A DNA stretch of 64,000 bases from Pontibacterium sp964228735. GTDB lineage: Bacteria > Pseudomonadota > Gammaproteobacteria > Pseudomonadales > Balneatricaceae. Position 1 is the first letter of the stretch, and every line of letters begins with the position of its first letter. The notes below the pieces were generated by a model. That model made no database searches. It saw nothing but the letters and a program-made list of their open reading frames with translations, and was not told the origin of the DNA. Location: contig NZ_CAXRBQ010000032.1 of NCBI RefSeq assembly GCF_964228735.1, forward strand, positions 1 to 64,000, read 5' to 3'. Positions 16,893 through 24,528 of the stretch are shown one piece after another. A program made the translations under genes and the position numbers.

Positions 16893-17597
16893 ATGAGCAC
16901 GATGATCGGAGTTTTGGGTGGCATGGGGCCGCTTGCCACCGTTGATTTTGTCGAGAAAATTATCCGCCAGACACCGGCCGAAAAAGACCAGGATCATCTG
17001 CCGTTGTTGGTGCATTCGGTGCCACAGATTCCTGACCGTACCGCGTACCTGCTGGATAACCAAGCTTCCCCTCTCAAGGCGCTATCGCACGGTGTCCGGA
17101 CACTGGCCAATGCCGGTGTGGGCTGTATCGCCATCCCGTGCAATACAGCGCATTACTGGCATCCGGATCTGGTCGAGATCAGTCCGGTACCGGTGCTACA
17201 TATTGCCAAGGCGTGCAGTGACAGGCTCGTTCAGCAGAGTGTTCGTTCCGTTGGGCTGATGGCGACCGATGGAACCCTGAAGGCCAACTTTTATGCGCAA
17301 CAGCTAGAGCAACGAGGTATCGCCCTGACGTTGCCGGACGAGTCGTTGCAGCGACAGATCATGGCTGGGATCTATCAGGTGAAGGCGGGAAATCTGGCTG
17401 AAGGTGGTGCGCTGTTGGACAAGTGTGTGGATGCGTTTCTGGCGCACGGCTTGGAGCGGGTGATCCTGGGTTGCACTGAAATACCCTTGGCGCTGGAGCA
17501 CATAGACTCAAGCAACTTAGCTGTCGGCGTGGATGCGACCGATGCCTTGGCCGAGGCGTGCCTGCATTGGTATCAACAAGCACAAACACCCCATTAA
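16893..17597 (+). CDS. Aspartate/glutamate racemase family protein
   Basis: A 234-residue cofactor-independent amino acid racemase that probably interconverts L- and D-aspartate. The N-terminal GVLGGMGPLATVDF motif and the two catalytic cysteines (AIPCNTAHYW near residue 86, LGCTEIPL near 197) are intact. GGAG lies about 9 nt before the ATG. It diverges from a LysR regulator and neighbours an aspartase/symporter module, so it may channel D-aspartate into the aspartase route. Other acidic or short-chain substrates are possible in this family. Confidence 0.88.
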   Translation: MSTMIGVLGGMGPLATVDFVEKIIRQTPAEKDQDHLPLLVHSVPQIPDRTAYLLDNQASPLKALSHGVRTLANAGVGCIAIPCNTAHYWHPDLVEISPVPVLHIAKACSDRLVQQSVRSVGLMATDGTLKANFYAQQLEQRGIALTLPDESLQRQIMAGIYQVKAGNLAEGGALLDKCVDAFLAHGLERVILGCTEIPLALEHIDSSNLAVGVDATDALAEACLHWYQQAQTPH

Positions 17598-17616
17598 TCG
17601 GAGGATTATCGGGTAC

Positions 17617-17651
17617 GGCCAGCACTCCCTTTGTGACGGGGAGCGCTGGCC
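17617..17651. terminator. Stem-loop between convergent racemase and nhaD genes
   Basis: GGCCAGC-A-CTCCC ... GGGGAG-C-GCTGGCC is a strong stem of about 12 bp in a 64-bp convergent gap. The plus strand continues TCGGCATGTTTT. It is plausibly a bidirectional terminator. Confidence 0.6.
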
Positions 17652-17661
17652 TCGGCATGTT

Positions 17662-18906
17662 TTAGATGAACAGCGATCCTGCCACCAATACACAGACGTA
17701 ACCGCTGGTATAGGCAACCAGCAGCCAGTGGATAAAGCGCATGTAGCTGAGGAAGGTCAGCTCCTTCATCTTGCTCATTGCGATCACACCCGCTGCAGAG
17801 CCGATGATCAGGATCGAACCGCCCACACCGGTGGCGTAAGTCAGACCCAGCCATTGGGCTTTATCCATCACAACACCGGATTTTAGAATCGCCGCGGTAA
17901 GTGGCACGTTATCCACCAGGGCGGAGAGCAAACCGACAATGTAGTTGGCCATGGCGATTGGCAGCACGTTGTACAGTTCCGGCAGGTGATCCAGCACCGA
18001 CAACTCCTTCAGCATGCCAACCAGCAGCAGAACCCCCAGGAAGAACAGCAGCGTATCGAACTCAATATCGCGTATGTATTCCAGGATGTTCGGACGTTCA
18101 TCGTCTTTTTTATGCAGCATCTGATGCACCAGGAACATCACCGACAGGCCAAACAGGAAGGTCAGCAGCGGTGGGATCTGGTACAGCGTACTGAAACTCA
18201 GTGTGCTCAGGATAGTTAACAGGAATAGCGCACCAATCACCTTATCCCGTCCCGAGATCGGACGGCGGAAACGTGGCAGCTGGAATTCCTGGTTGGAGCC
18301 CGACATCAGACAGAGCACCAGCACCGCAACACCAATGGTGGCAGGCGGAATCAGCAGGAACAGGTCGAGGATCTCTACCTTGCCGGCCAGGAAGATCATC
18401 AGGGTGGTTACGTCACCGGTAATCAGCGCAACACCGCCGGAGTTCACCGCAAATACCAGCAAAGTAGCGAACTTTAACAGGTCTTTCTTCTCCAGATTCA
18501 GTGATGCCAGCAGCGACAGCATGATCAGGGAGGCGGTGATGTTGTCCGCCAGTGACGAAAACAGCAATGCCAACAGGGCCATCATCAGCATCAGCTTACG
18601 CTGGGTGATCTGTTCGGGCAGAACCCGGTAAACCAACTGGGTGATCAGCCCTTTCTGGTTGAGGTACGCAACATAGGTCATCGCGGCCATCAGAAAGAGC
18701 CAGAGGGTGGCGATCTCCAACAGGTTTTCGTTCAGTTTTTCCTGAACGTTACCGTCGTGGATGATCTGCTCGGGGAAGATAAAGGCGAGTATCCATACCA
18801 GGGTGCCGATAAACAGCGTTGATTTCGCTTTGTTCACGTGGACCACGTCCTCGATCACGATCATCACAAACGCGAAAACGATCAATGCCAAAAGCAAGAT
18901 AGTCAT
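17662..18906 (-). CDS. nhaD: Na+/H+ antiporter, NhaD type
   Basis: A 414-residue, roughly 12-helix inner-membrane antiporter of the NhaD/ion-transporter superfamily, exporting Na+ in exchange for protons. Characteristic segments are SSLADNITASLIMLSL and the mirrored LLSALVDNVPLTAAILKSG, the paired Asp-Asn motifs of this fold, plus VNSGGVALITGDVTTLMIFLAG. GGAG precedes the ATG at 18906 by 9 nt; a longer frame to 19035 has no family similarity and is rejected. A second, unrelated sodium antiporter (NhaB) also lies in this window, consistent with a marine host. Confidence 0.92.
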   Translation of the reverse strand: MTILLLALIVFAFVMIVIEDVVHVNKAKSTLFIGTLVWILAFIFPEQIIHDGNVQEKLNENLLEIATLWLFLMAAMTYVAYLNQKGLITQLVYRVLPEQITQRKLMLMMALLALLFSSLADNITASLIMLSLLASLNLEKKDLLKFATLLVFAVNSGGVALITGDVTTLMIFLAGKVEILDLFLLIPPATIGVAVLVLCLMSGSNQEFQLPRFRRPISGRDKVIGALFLLTILSTLSFSTLYQIPPLLTFLFGLSVMFLVHQMLHKKDDERPNILEYIRDIEFDTLLFFLGVLLLVGMLKELSVLDHLPELYNVLPIAMANYIVGLLSALVDNVPLTAAILKSGVVMDKAQWLGLTYATGVGGSILIIGSAAGVIAMSKMKELTFLSYMRFIHWLLVAYTSGYVCVLVAGSLFI

Positions 18907-19036
18907 AGGGTTAGACTCCATCCAGCCAGACGGCCGGATACCAATAAGTGATAGAGGCTTGAGTGTAGACCAGTTTGCGGGTGTCTCGTAATTGGTTTTG
19001 CGGCGGCATACATTTACAAATGTGTTTGAGCACAAT

Positions 19037-19073
19037 AAAAAGGCCCTGCCTCTAATTTGGGGCAGGGCCTTTT
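19037..19073 (-). terminator. Rho-independent terminator after phaB
   Basis: AAAAAGGCCCTGCC / GGCAGGGCCTTTT hairpin with a 10-nt loop and a U-tract on both strands. It lies 41 bp downstream of the phaB stop and upstream of nhaD, and ends the malonyl-CoA decarboxylase-phaB transcript. Confidence 0.88.
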
Positions 19074-19113
19074 CGCTGCGTAGCAGGTGTAGGTCTTGGA
19101 CTCTTCGGGCCGG

Positions 19114-19857
19114 TTAGCTCATATACTGGCCGCCGTTCACCGACAGGTTGGTGCCGGTGATAAAGCCAGCATCCTCTGCAGTCAGGAAGGTTACCGCACG
19201 GGCGATCTCCTCCGGCTGGCCCAGCCGACCTACTGGAATCCCCTCAACGATGGCATCCAGCACCTTCTCCGGTACCTGACGAACCATTGGCGTATCAATG
19301 TAACCCGGAGAGACCGCATTTACGGTCACACCCTTGCGCGCACCTTCCTGGGCGATCGCCTTGGTGAAACCGTAGATACCGGCCTTGGCGGCGGAGTAGT
19401 TGGCCTGGCCAAACTGGCCCTTCTCGCCATTGAGGGAGGAGATGTTGACGATACGGCCGAAACCGCGGTTACACATCGCCTCAAAGACCGGCTGGCACAT
19501 GTTGTACATGGAGTCGAGGTTGGTGCGCAGCACCGCCTGCCACTGCTCCGGCTGCAGGCGTTTGAGTGGGCCGTCGCGGGTGATACCGGCGTTGTTCACC
19601 AGAATGTCGATGGCGCCCACTTCTTCCTCCACCTTGGCGATAAAGCTGCAGCAGTAGTCGTAGTCGGTCACATCCAGCGGGTAGATGGCGATCTCGTAGC
19701 CGGCGTCTTTCATCTCTGCCTGCCACGCCTGGGCTTCCGCTGCCTGAGATGGCAGGTAGCTGCCCACTACTCGACGGTCCTGGTCACACAGGGCCTTACA
19801 CATACTTTCACCCAGACCTCCCTGGGCACCAGTTACGACGGCGACACGTTGCGTCAT
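19114..19857 (-). CDS. phaB: Acetoacetyl-CoA reductase (SDR family)
   Basis: A 247-residue short-chain dehydrogenase reducing acetoacetyl-CoA to (R)-3-hydroxybutyryl-CoA with NADPH, the second step of PHB synthesis. It has the cofactor motif TGAQGGLGE, NNAGITRDG, catalytic Ser (NISSLNG) and YSAAK, with the PhaB-like NGEKGQFGQANYSAAKAG run. AAGGAGAAGAGG directly precedes the ATG. It follows malonyl-CoA decarboxylase by 23 bp in one operon. No PHA synthase is in the window, so a FabG-like role in fatty acid metabolism remains possible. Confidence 0.88.
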   Translation of the reverse strand: MTQRVAVVTGAQGGLGESMCKALCDQDRRVVGSYLPSQAAEAQAWQAEMKDAGYEIAIYPLDVTDYDYCCSFIAKVEEEVGAIDILVNNAGITRDGPLKRLQPEQWQAVLRTNLDSMYNMCQPVFEAMCNRGFGRIVNISSLNGEKGQFGQANYSAAKAGIYGFTKAIAQEGARKGVTVNAVSPGYIDTPMVRQVPEKVLDAIVEGIPVGRLGQPEEIARAVTFLTAEDAGFITGTNLSVNGGQYMS

Positions 19858-19880
19858 CCTCTTCTCCTTATTTTTATTCT

Positions 19881-21260
19881 CTAGGTTTTACACAAAGCCT
19901 TGATCTTGGCGGACTGGGCGATGCTGCCCTGCGCGCTGTAATCCTGGCTGCGGCTTTCGATATGCGGCAGGTCGTAGAGGTAGTTCACCATCATGCCTGC
20001 TGACTGTTTGATTCCGTTGGCGGAGCTGTCCGCCAACCAGTTGAGCTGGGCCACTTCCGCACCGTTGCTGAGGTGGAAATGGGTCACATTATCCAGCGGG
20101 GTAATACGTCCCGGTCGTTTCTCCTGGGTCAGGTAATGGGCGCAGAGCTGCAGCAACGGCTCACGGCGCTGTTCGGCTAGAGACGCATCCAGGTGCCAGT
20201 CGTCCGGCAGGCGTGGCTCTGGCAGCTGTACCCAGGCCTTGCCGCCCGGCAGCTGCTGCAGGGTATTGTCGTCCTGCTTATCGAGCCAACGCATGAAGCC
20301 CGGGATCGGTGACAGGGTGGAGAACTGCTTCAGATCGTGGAAATCGTGCTGCAACTCCGCCACGACTCGTTTGATCAGGAAATTACCGAAGCTAATGCCT
20401 GCAAGACCGCGCTGGGCGTTGGAGATGGAGTAGAAGATCGCGGTATCTGCTTCGTTGAAATCCAGGATCGGCGCATCTGCATCCAGCAATTTTTGCACGC
20501 TGTCGGCGAGGCCTTTCACCAGGGCAACTTCGACGAAAATCAGCGGCTCGTCCGGCATATTGGGGTGAAAGAACGCGAAACAGCGGCGATCGGATTCGAG
20601 GCGGTTTTTCAGGTCGTCCCAACTCTGAATGGCGTGGACGGCCTCATAGGCGATCAGTTTTTCCAGCAATTGCGCGCTGGATTGCCAGCTGATCTGCTCC
20701 AGTTGCAGCAGGCCGATATCAAACCAGCTGACCAACTGGCGTTTCAGGTCCGCTTCCAGTGGCGCCAGCTCCGGTACCTCTTTTTTCAGACTGAGCAGTT
20801 CGGCGCGCATATCCACCAGGAACTTCATTCCTTCGGGAAGCTCAGTGAACTGGGTGAGCAGTTTCATACGCGGTGGATCGAGGGTGTCACGCAGCTTAAG
20901 GCGTGCGGCAGCGCGGTCCTCTGGGTCTGCTTCGCGCCACTGTTCGATGGCGGTTTCCACCGCGCCATCGTCCACATCGTAGCTATCGCACAGCAGCTGT
21001 AGGAACTTGCGGCGGCCGGTTGGGCTCAGCGCCAGGTAGTTCTCCCCCAGCTGTGCGGCACGGCGGCGAGCTGCTACCTCACCGCCGGTATTGCTCAGGC
21101 AGCTGTCCATCCACTGCTGCAGCAGCTCCAGGTCTTTGTCATCAAGATCCGGGAATAGCTCGAGGGTTTCTTTGAGTCGATCAACGGAAAGGTCATGCCA
21201 CACCTTTTTCAGGTGGCTCACGGTGCGATCAAGAAAACTGGCTGTGATCTGGCTGGGCAT
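19881..21260 (-). CDS. Malonyl-CoA decarboxylase
   Basis: A 459-residue protein matching malonyl-CoA decarboxylase (malonyl-CoA to acetyl-CoA + CO2). The helical N-terminal half (residues about 1-185) is followed by the catalytic acetyltransferase-like domain with FAFFHPNMPDEPLIFVEVAL, FYSISNAQRGLAGISFGNFLIK, STLSPIPGFMRWL and the late HLSNGAEVAQLNW segment. It lies upstream of phaB in one operon and diverges from the MaoC hydratase gene. The acetyl-CoA it makes could feed 3-hydroxyacyl-CoA synthesis. No malonate transporter or malonyl-CoA synthetase is adjacent unless the acyl-CoA ligase downstream fills that role. Confidence 0.9.
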   Translation of the reverse strand: MPSQITASFLDRTVSHLKKVWHDLSVDRLKETLELFPDLDDKDLELLQQWMDSCLSNTGGEVAARRRAAQLGENYLALSPTGRRKFLQLLCDSYDVDDGAVETAIEQWREADPEDRAAARLKLRDTLDPPRMKLLTQFTELPEGMKFLVDMRAELLSLKKEVPELAPLEADLKRQLVSWFDIGLLQLEQISWQSSAQLLEKLIAYEAVHAIQSWDDLKNRLESDRRCFAFFHPNMPDEPLIFVEVALVKGLADSVQKLLDADAPILDFNEADTAIFYSISNAQRGLAGISFGNFLIKRVVAELQHDFHDLKQFSTLSPIPGFMRWLDKQDDNTLQQLPGGKAWVQLPEPRLPDDWHLDASLAEQRREPLLQLCAHYLTQEKRPGRITPLDNVTHFHLSNGAEVAQLNWLADSSANGIKQSAGMMVNYLYDLPHIESRSQDYSAQGSIAQSAKIKALCKT

Positions 21261-21349
21261 GGGTATCTCCTAAAGTGCACCTGACATCTTTCCAACTGGC
21301 TGTTTGATGAACAGTGCATATGTCAGGGAAAGCTAGCAAAGAAAAATTT

Positions 21350-21377
21350 AAAAACCAAGGGTTAATACTTGGTTTTT
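21350..21377. promoter_or_regulatory. Perfect inverted repeat between divergent acyl-CoA operons
   Basis: AAAAACCAAG-GGTTAATA-CTTGGTTTTT: 10-bp arms, 8-bp centre. It sits about 90 bp upstream of the decarboxylase start and 130 bp upstream of the MaoC start. Since no gene ends here, an operator shared by both operons is more likely than a terminator. The regulator is unknown. Confidence 0.5.
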
Positions 21378-21509
21378 GTTTTTGGAACGTCTAAGGTGTG
21401 GTTACTTCGTCGTCAGCGTAACGGCTCCAAGACCGTATGGCGACCTTATAACAATAGTCCCGGGTACAGGGGCAGATGAAATCATTGAGACTTTTGAGAG
21501 GACAGCCAG

Positions 21510-21944
21510 ATGCAGGAACTGCACGGATACTACCTGGAAGACCTGGAGATCGGTCAGACCGCCAGCTACGCAAAAACCATCACCGAAGCGGACGTAGTGC
21601 TGTTTGCCGGTATCACCGGTGATGACAACCCGGTGCATATCAACGCCGAGTACGCGGCGCAGACCATGTTCGAGCAGCGCATTGTGCACGGCATGTTCAG
21701 TGCCGGTCTGATCTCTGCCGTACTGGGTACCCGCATGCCAGGGCCGGGTGCGATCTACATCGATCAGCAGCTGAAGTTCAAGGCACCGGTGCATATCGGT
21801 GACACCGTGGTGGCCTCCGCCAAGGTACTGGAGATCGACGAGAAGCGCCGCCGCGTGAAGCTGGAAACCATCTGTAAGGTGGGTGAAAAAGTTGTAGCTG
21901 AAGGTGTGGCGACCAACATGGTTGACCGCCGTCCGACCGAATAA
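21510..21944 (+). CDS. MaoC-family (R)-specific enoyl-CoA hydratase
   Basis: A 144-residue single hot-dog-fold hydratase that adds water to trans-2-enoyl-CoA to give (R)-3-hydroxyacyl-CoA (PhaJ-type reaction). The hydratase-2 signature FAGITGDDNPVHINAEYA contains the catalytic Asp and His. HGMFSAGLISAVLGTRMPGPG is also typical. GAGAGGAC precedes the ATG. It begins a plus-strand run with an isochorismatase-like hydrolase 17 bp downstream and an acyl-CoA ligase, and diverges from malonyl-CoA decarboxylase/phaB, supporting a role in 3-hydroxyacyl-CoA supply or fatty acid use. Confidence 0.88.
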   Translation: MQELHGYYLEDLEIGQTASYAKTITEADVVLFAGITGDDNPVHINAEYAAQTMFEQRIVHGMFSAGLISAVLGTRMPGPGAIYIDQQLKFKAPVHIGDTVVASAKVLEIDEKRRRVKLETICKVGEKVVAEGVATNMVDRRPTE

Positions 21945-21961
21945 GCAGCAGGAGAAAAACG

Positions 21962-22507
21962 ATGCTGATTGAAGCAAACAAGTCCGCCCTGCTGGTGATC
22001 GACGTGCAGGAAAAACTGCTGCCGGGTGTGTTCGAGAACGAAAAGCTGGTGGCCAGCTGCCAGTGGCTGATGGGCGTGGCCCAGCTAATGGAGATCCCGG
22101 TTTTGGGTTCCGAACAGTACCCACAGGGTGTTGGCCCAACTGTGTCGACCCTGCGTGACATGCTGGATGAAAACGACTTTGTCGGTAAAACCCACTTCTC
22201 CTGCGCAGATGCACCGGAGTGCAGTGCGCGTATCGATGCTTTGGACCGCGAACAGATCGTGATCTGTGGTATGGAAGCGCACGTTTGTGTGATGCAGACC
22301 GCCCTGCGTCTGCTGGCACAGGGCAAGCAGGTCTATGTGGTGAGTGATGCGATCTCTGCCCGCGACCCAATCGATACCGCCGCAGCGATTGAACGTATGC
22401 GTGAAGAAGGTGTGAAGATGGTGACCCGCGAGATGGTGGGTTTCGAGTGGATCGGCCGCTCTGACGCACCGCAGTTCAAAGATTTCAGCATGAAGTTCCT
22501 GCGCTGA
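21962..22507 (+). CDS. Isochorismatase-like cysteine hydrolase
   Basis: A 181-residue cytoplasmic hydrolase of the isochorismatase/nicotinamidase superfamily (YcaC-like branch). The triad is visible: Asp in LVIDVQEKL, Lys in FVGKTHFSC, and nucleophilic Cys in GMEAHVCVMQTALRL, the last with the family cis-peptide context. GCAGGAG lies just upstream of the ATG. It sits between the MaoC hydratase and an acyl-CoA ligase. The substrate is unknown; amide or ester hydrolysis is the family norm. Confidence 0.85.
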   Translation: MLIEANKSALLVIDVQEKLLPGVFENEKLVASCQWLMGVAQLMEIPVLGSEQYPQGVGPTVSTLRDMLDENDFVGKTHFSCADAPECSARIDALDREQIVICGMEAHVCVMQTALRLLAQGKQVYVVSDAISARDPIDTAAAIERMREEGVKMVTREMVGFEWIGRSDAPQFKDFSMKFLR

Positions 22508-22603
22508 GGTAATCATGCCAGGCCCGGATGCCTGTAGTTCTGTCGTTAAGGTATCTGGGTCTTTAAGCCCTTTTCTTTAAAAATCAGAACCATAGGTAGA
22601 CGT

Positions 22604-24265
22604 ATGGAAAATAAGAATAACAATCCGTACAGCCTGGGCCTGGATAAGAATGCAGCCAACTACGCTGCCCTGACCCCGCTGTCATTTATCGAACGCGCCG
22701 CGAGCGTGTACCCCGATCGTACCGCCGTTATCCACGGTGATGTGCGTCGTAGCTGGTGCGAAACCTACCAACGTTGCCGTCAACTGGCCTCGGCCCTGCA
22801 GCAACGAGGCATAGGCGAAGGTGATACCGTTGCCGTGATGCTGCCCAACATCCCCGAGATGTTGGAGCTGCACTTTGCCGTACCGATGACCGGTGCGGTG
22901 CTCAATACCCAGAACACCCGCCTCGACGCGGAAACCATCGCCTTTATGCTCGACCACGGTGAAGCCCGTGTCGTGATCACCGACCGCGAATTCTCCGATG
23001 TGATGCACCGCGCGTTGCGAATGGCCAGCGTGGAGCCGCTGGTGGTGGATGTGGATGATCCGCAGTTTGCAGGTGGTGACCTGATTGGCACCCTAACCTA
23101 CGAGCAGTTACTGGCTGAAGGTGATCCCGATTTTGCCTGGCAACCGCCTGCGGACGAGTGGCAACCGATCACCCTCAACTACACCTCCGGCACCACCGGC
23201 AATCCCAAAGGGGTGGTGTATCACCACCGCGGCGCGCACCTGAATGCGATCAGCAACATCATTGGCCAGAATCTGCCGCCCCATGCGGTCTATCTTTGGA
23301 CCTTGCCGATGTTCCATTGCAACGGCTGGTGTTATCCCTGGTCGGTGACCGCCGTGGCCGGTACCCATGTCTGCCTGCGTCATCTGCGACCGGAGTCCGT
23401 ATTCGAGCTGATTCAGGCCTGCGGTGTGACCCACTTCTGCGGTGCGCCGGTGGTACTGAATATGTTGCTCAACGCGCCGGAAGAATCCAAGGCGCTGGTG
23501 GACCATACGGTCACCGTCACTACTGGCGGTGCGGCACCTCCTGCAGCGATCATCGAAGGAATGGAAGCGATTGGTATTAAGGTGGTGCATGCCTATGGCT
23601 TGACCGAGTCCTACGGCCCGAGTGTGTTCTGTGCCCACCAGGATGAATGGGACGCGCTGGTGCTGGAGCAGAAAGCGGCGAAGATGGCCCGTCAGGGCGT
23701 GCGTGCACCGGCATTGGAAGAGCTGATGGTCGCTGATCCGGTTTCGCTCGAACCGGTGCTCCGTGATGGCAGCACCCTGGGTGAAGTCTTTATGCGTGGT
23801 AACAATGTCATGAAAGGCTACCTGAAGAACCCAACCGCCACCGAGGAAGCCTTTGCCGGTGGCTGGTTCCATACCGGTGATCTGGCGGTATGGCATGCGG
23901 ACGGCTACATTGAGGTGAAGGATCGCTCCAAGGACGTGATCATCTCCGGCGGCGAGAACATCTCCACCATCGAGGTGGAGGACATCCTTTACCGTCACCC
24001 GGCGGTGCTGGAAGCGGCGGTGGTGGCCAAACCCCACGAACATTGGGGTGAAGTGCCCTGCGCTTTTGTCACCCTGAAAGAGGGGACGGAGGTGAGTGCT
24101 GAGGAGATCATCGACTTTACCCGCGACCACATGGCCCATTTCAAATGTCCGAAACAAGTGGTGTTTGCACCGTTGCCGAAAACCTCCACCGGCAAGGTGC
24201 AGAAGTTTGCCCTGCGGGCAATGCTCAAAGAGATACCGGCGGACATAACTGAGCAGGACATCTAG
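22604..24265 (+). CDS. Acyl-CoA ligase (AMP-forming, DmdB-like)
   Basis: A 553-residue adenylate-forming enzyme activating a carboxylic acid to its CoA thioester using ATP. It has the P-loop-like YTSGTTGNPKGV, the HAYGLTESYGP adenylate-binding motif, GDLAVWHADGYIEVKDRSKD, IISGGENISTIEVED, and the C-terminal catalytic Lys in KTSTGKVQKF. The N-terminus (LTPLSFIERAASVYPDRTAVIHGD) resembles the ligase group containing DmdB, which activates methylmercaptopropionate and short or medium chain acids. The exact substrate cannot be read. Its stop codon is the first base triplet of a palindromic repeat element. Confidence 0.87.
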   Translation: MENKNNNPYSLGLDKNAANYAALTPLSFIERAASVYPDRTAVIHGDVRRSWCETYQRCRQLASALQQRGIGEGDTVAVMLPNIPEMLELHFAVPMTGAVLNTQNTRLDAETIAFMLDHGEARVVITDREFSDVMHRALRMASVEPLVVDVDDPQFAGGDLIGTLTYEQLLAEGDPDFAWQPPADEWQPITLNYTSGTTGNPKGVVYHHRGAHLNAISNIIGQNLPPHAVYLWTLPMFHCNGWCYPWSVTAVAGTHVCLRHLRPESVFELIQACGVTHFCGAPVVLNMLLNAPEESKALVDHTVTVTTGGAAPPAAIIEGMEAIGIKVVHAYGLTESYGPSVFCAHQDEWDALVLEQKAAKMARQGVRAPALEELMVADPVSLEPVLRDGSTLGEVFMRGNNVMKGYLKNPTATEEAFAGGWFHTGDLAVWHADGYIEVKDRSKDVIISGGENISTIEVEDILYRHPAVLEAAVVAKPHEHWGEVPCAFVTLKEGTEVSAEEIIDFTRDHMAHFKCPKQVVFAPLPKTSTGKVQKFALRAMLKEIPADITEQDI

Positions 24266-24410
24266 CAGGCCGTTGAAAATCTATCTGCGTTGTTATTACG
24301 GCGTTAAAAATCGACTCAAAATGCTCATTTATGACATATAAACTCCGCTTTTTCGTCGATTTTTGCCTTGTACTAACTGCCTCGAAAGCGTTTTTCAACG
24401 ACCTGCTCTA
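24263..24410. repeat. Palindromic dispersed repeat (MITE/REP-like), about 148 bp
   Basis: Ends TAGCAGGCCGTTGAAAA and TTTTTCAACGACCTGCTCTA form terminal inverted repeats (one mismatch in the core). An inner pair AAAAATCGAC (24306-24315) and GTCGATTTTT (24354-24363) folds inside it, giving a long cruciform. It has no coding capacity and includes the stop codon of the acyl-CoA ligase. From memory, similar sequences recur in marine gammaproteobacterial genomes; that needs a genome search. Confidence 0.7.
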
Positions 24411-24528
24411 CCCGAGTCCCTCCTTGAGCCGGTGCGGCGTTTGCAGTCTATTAGGCTGCTGGCCCCGGCTCTTTCTTTTTCCGGCCTGCCCAGCCGCCCT
24501 TTTCTGGTACCATCGGAGGTCCGATCAG

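Noticed and set aside
24331..24528. Upstream extension of the PAS kinase
   Set aside because: It translates the palindromic repeat element; the GGAGGT site before 24529 marks the real start.
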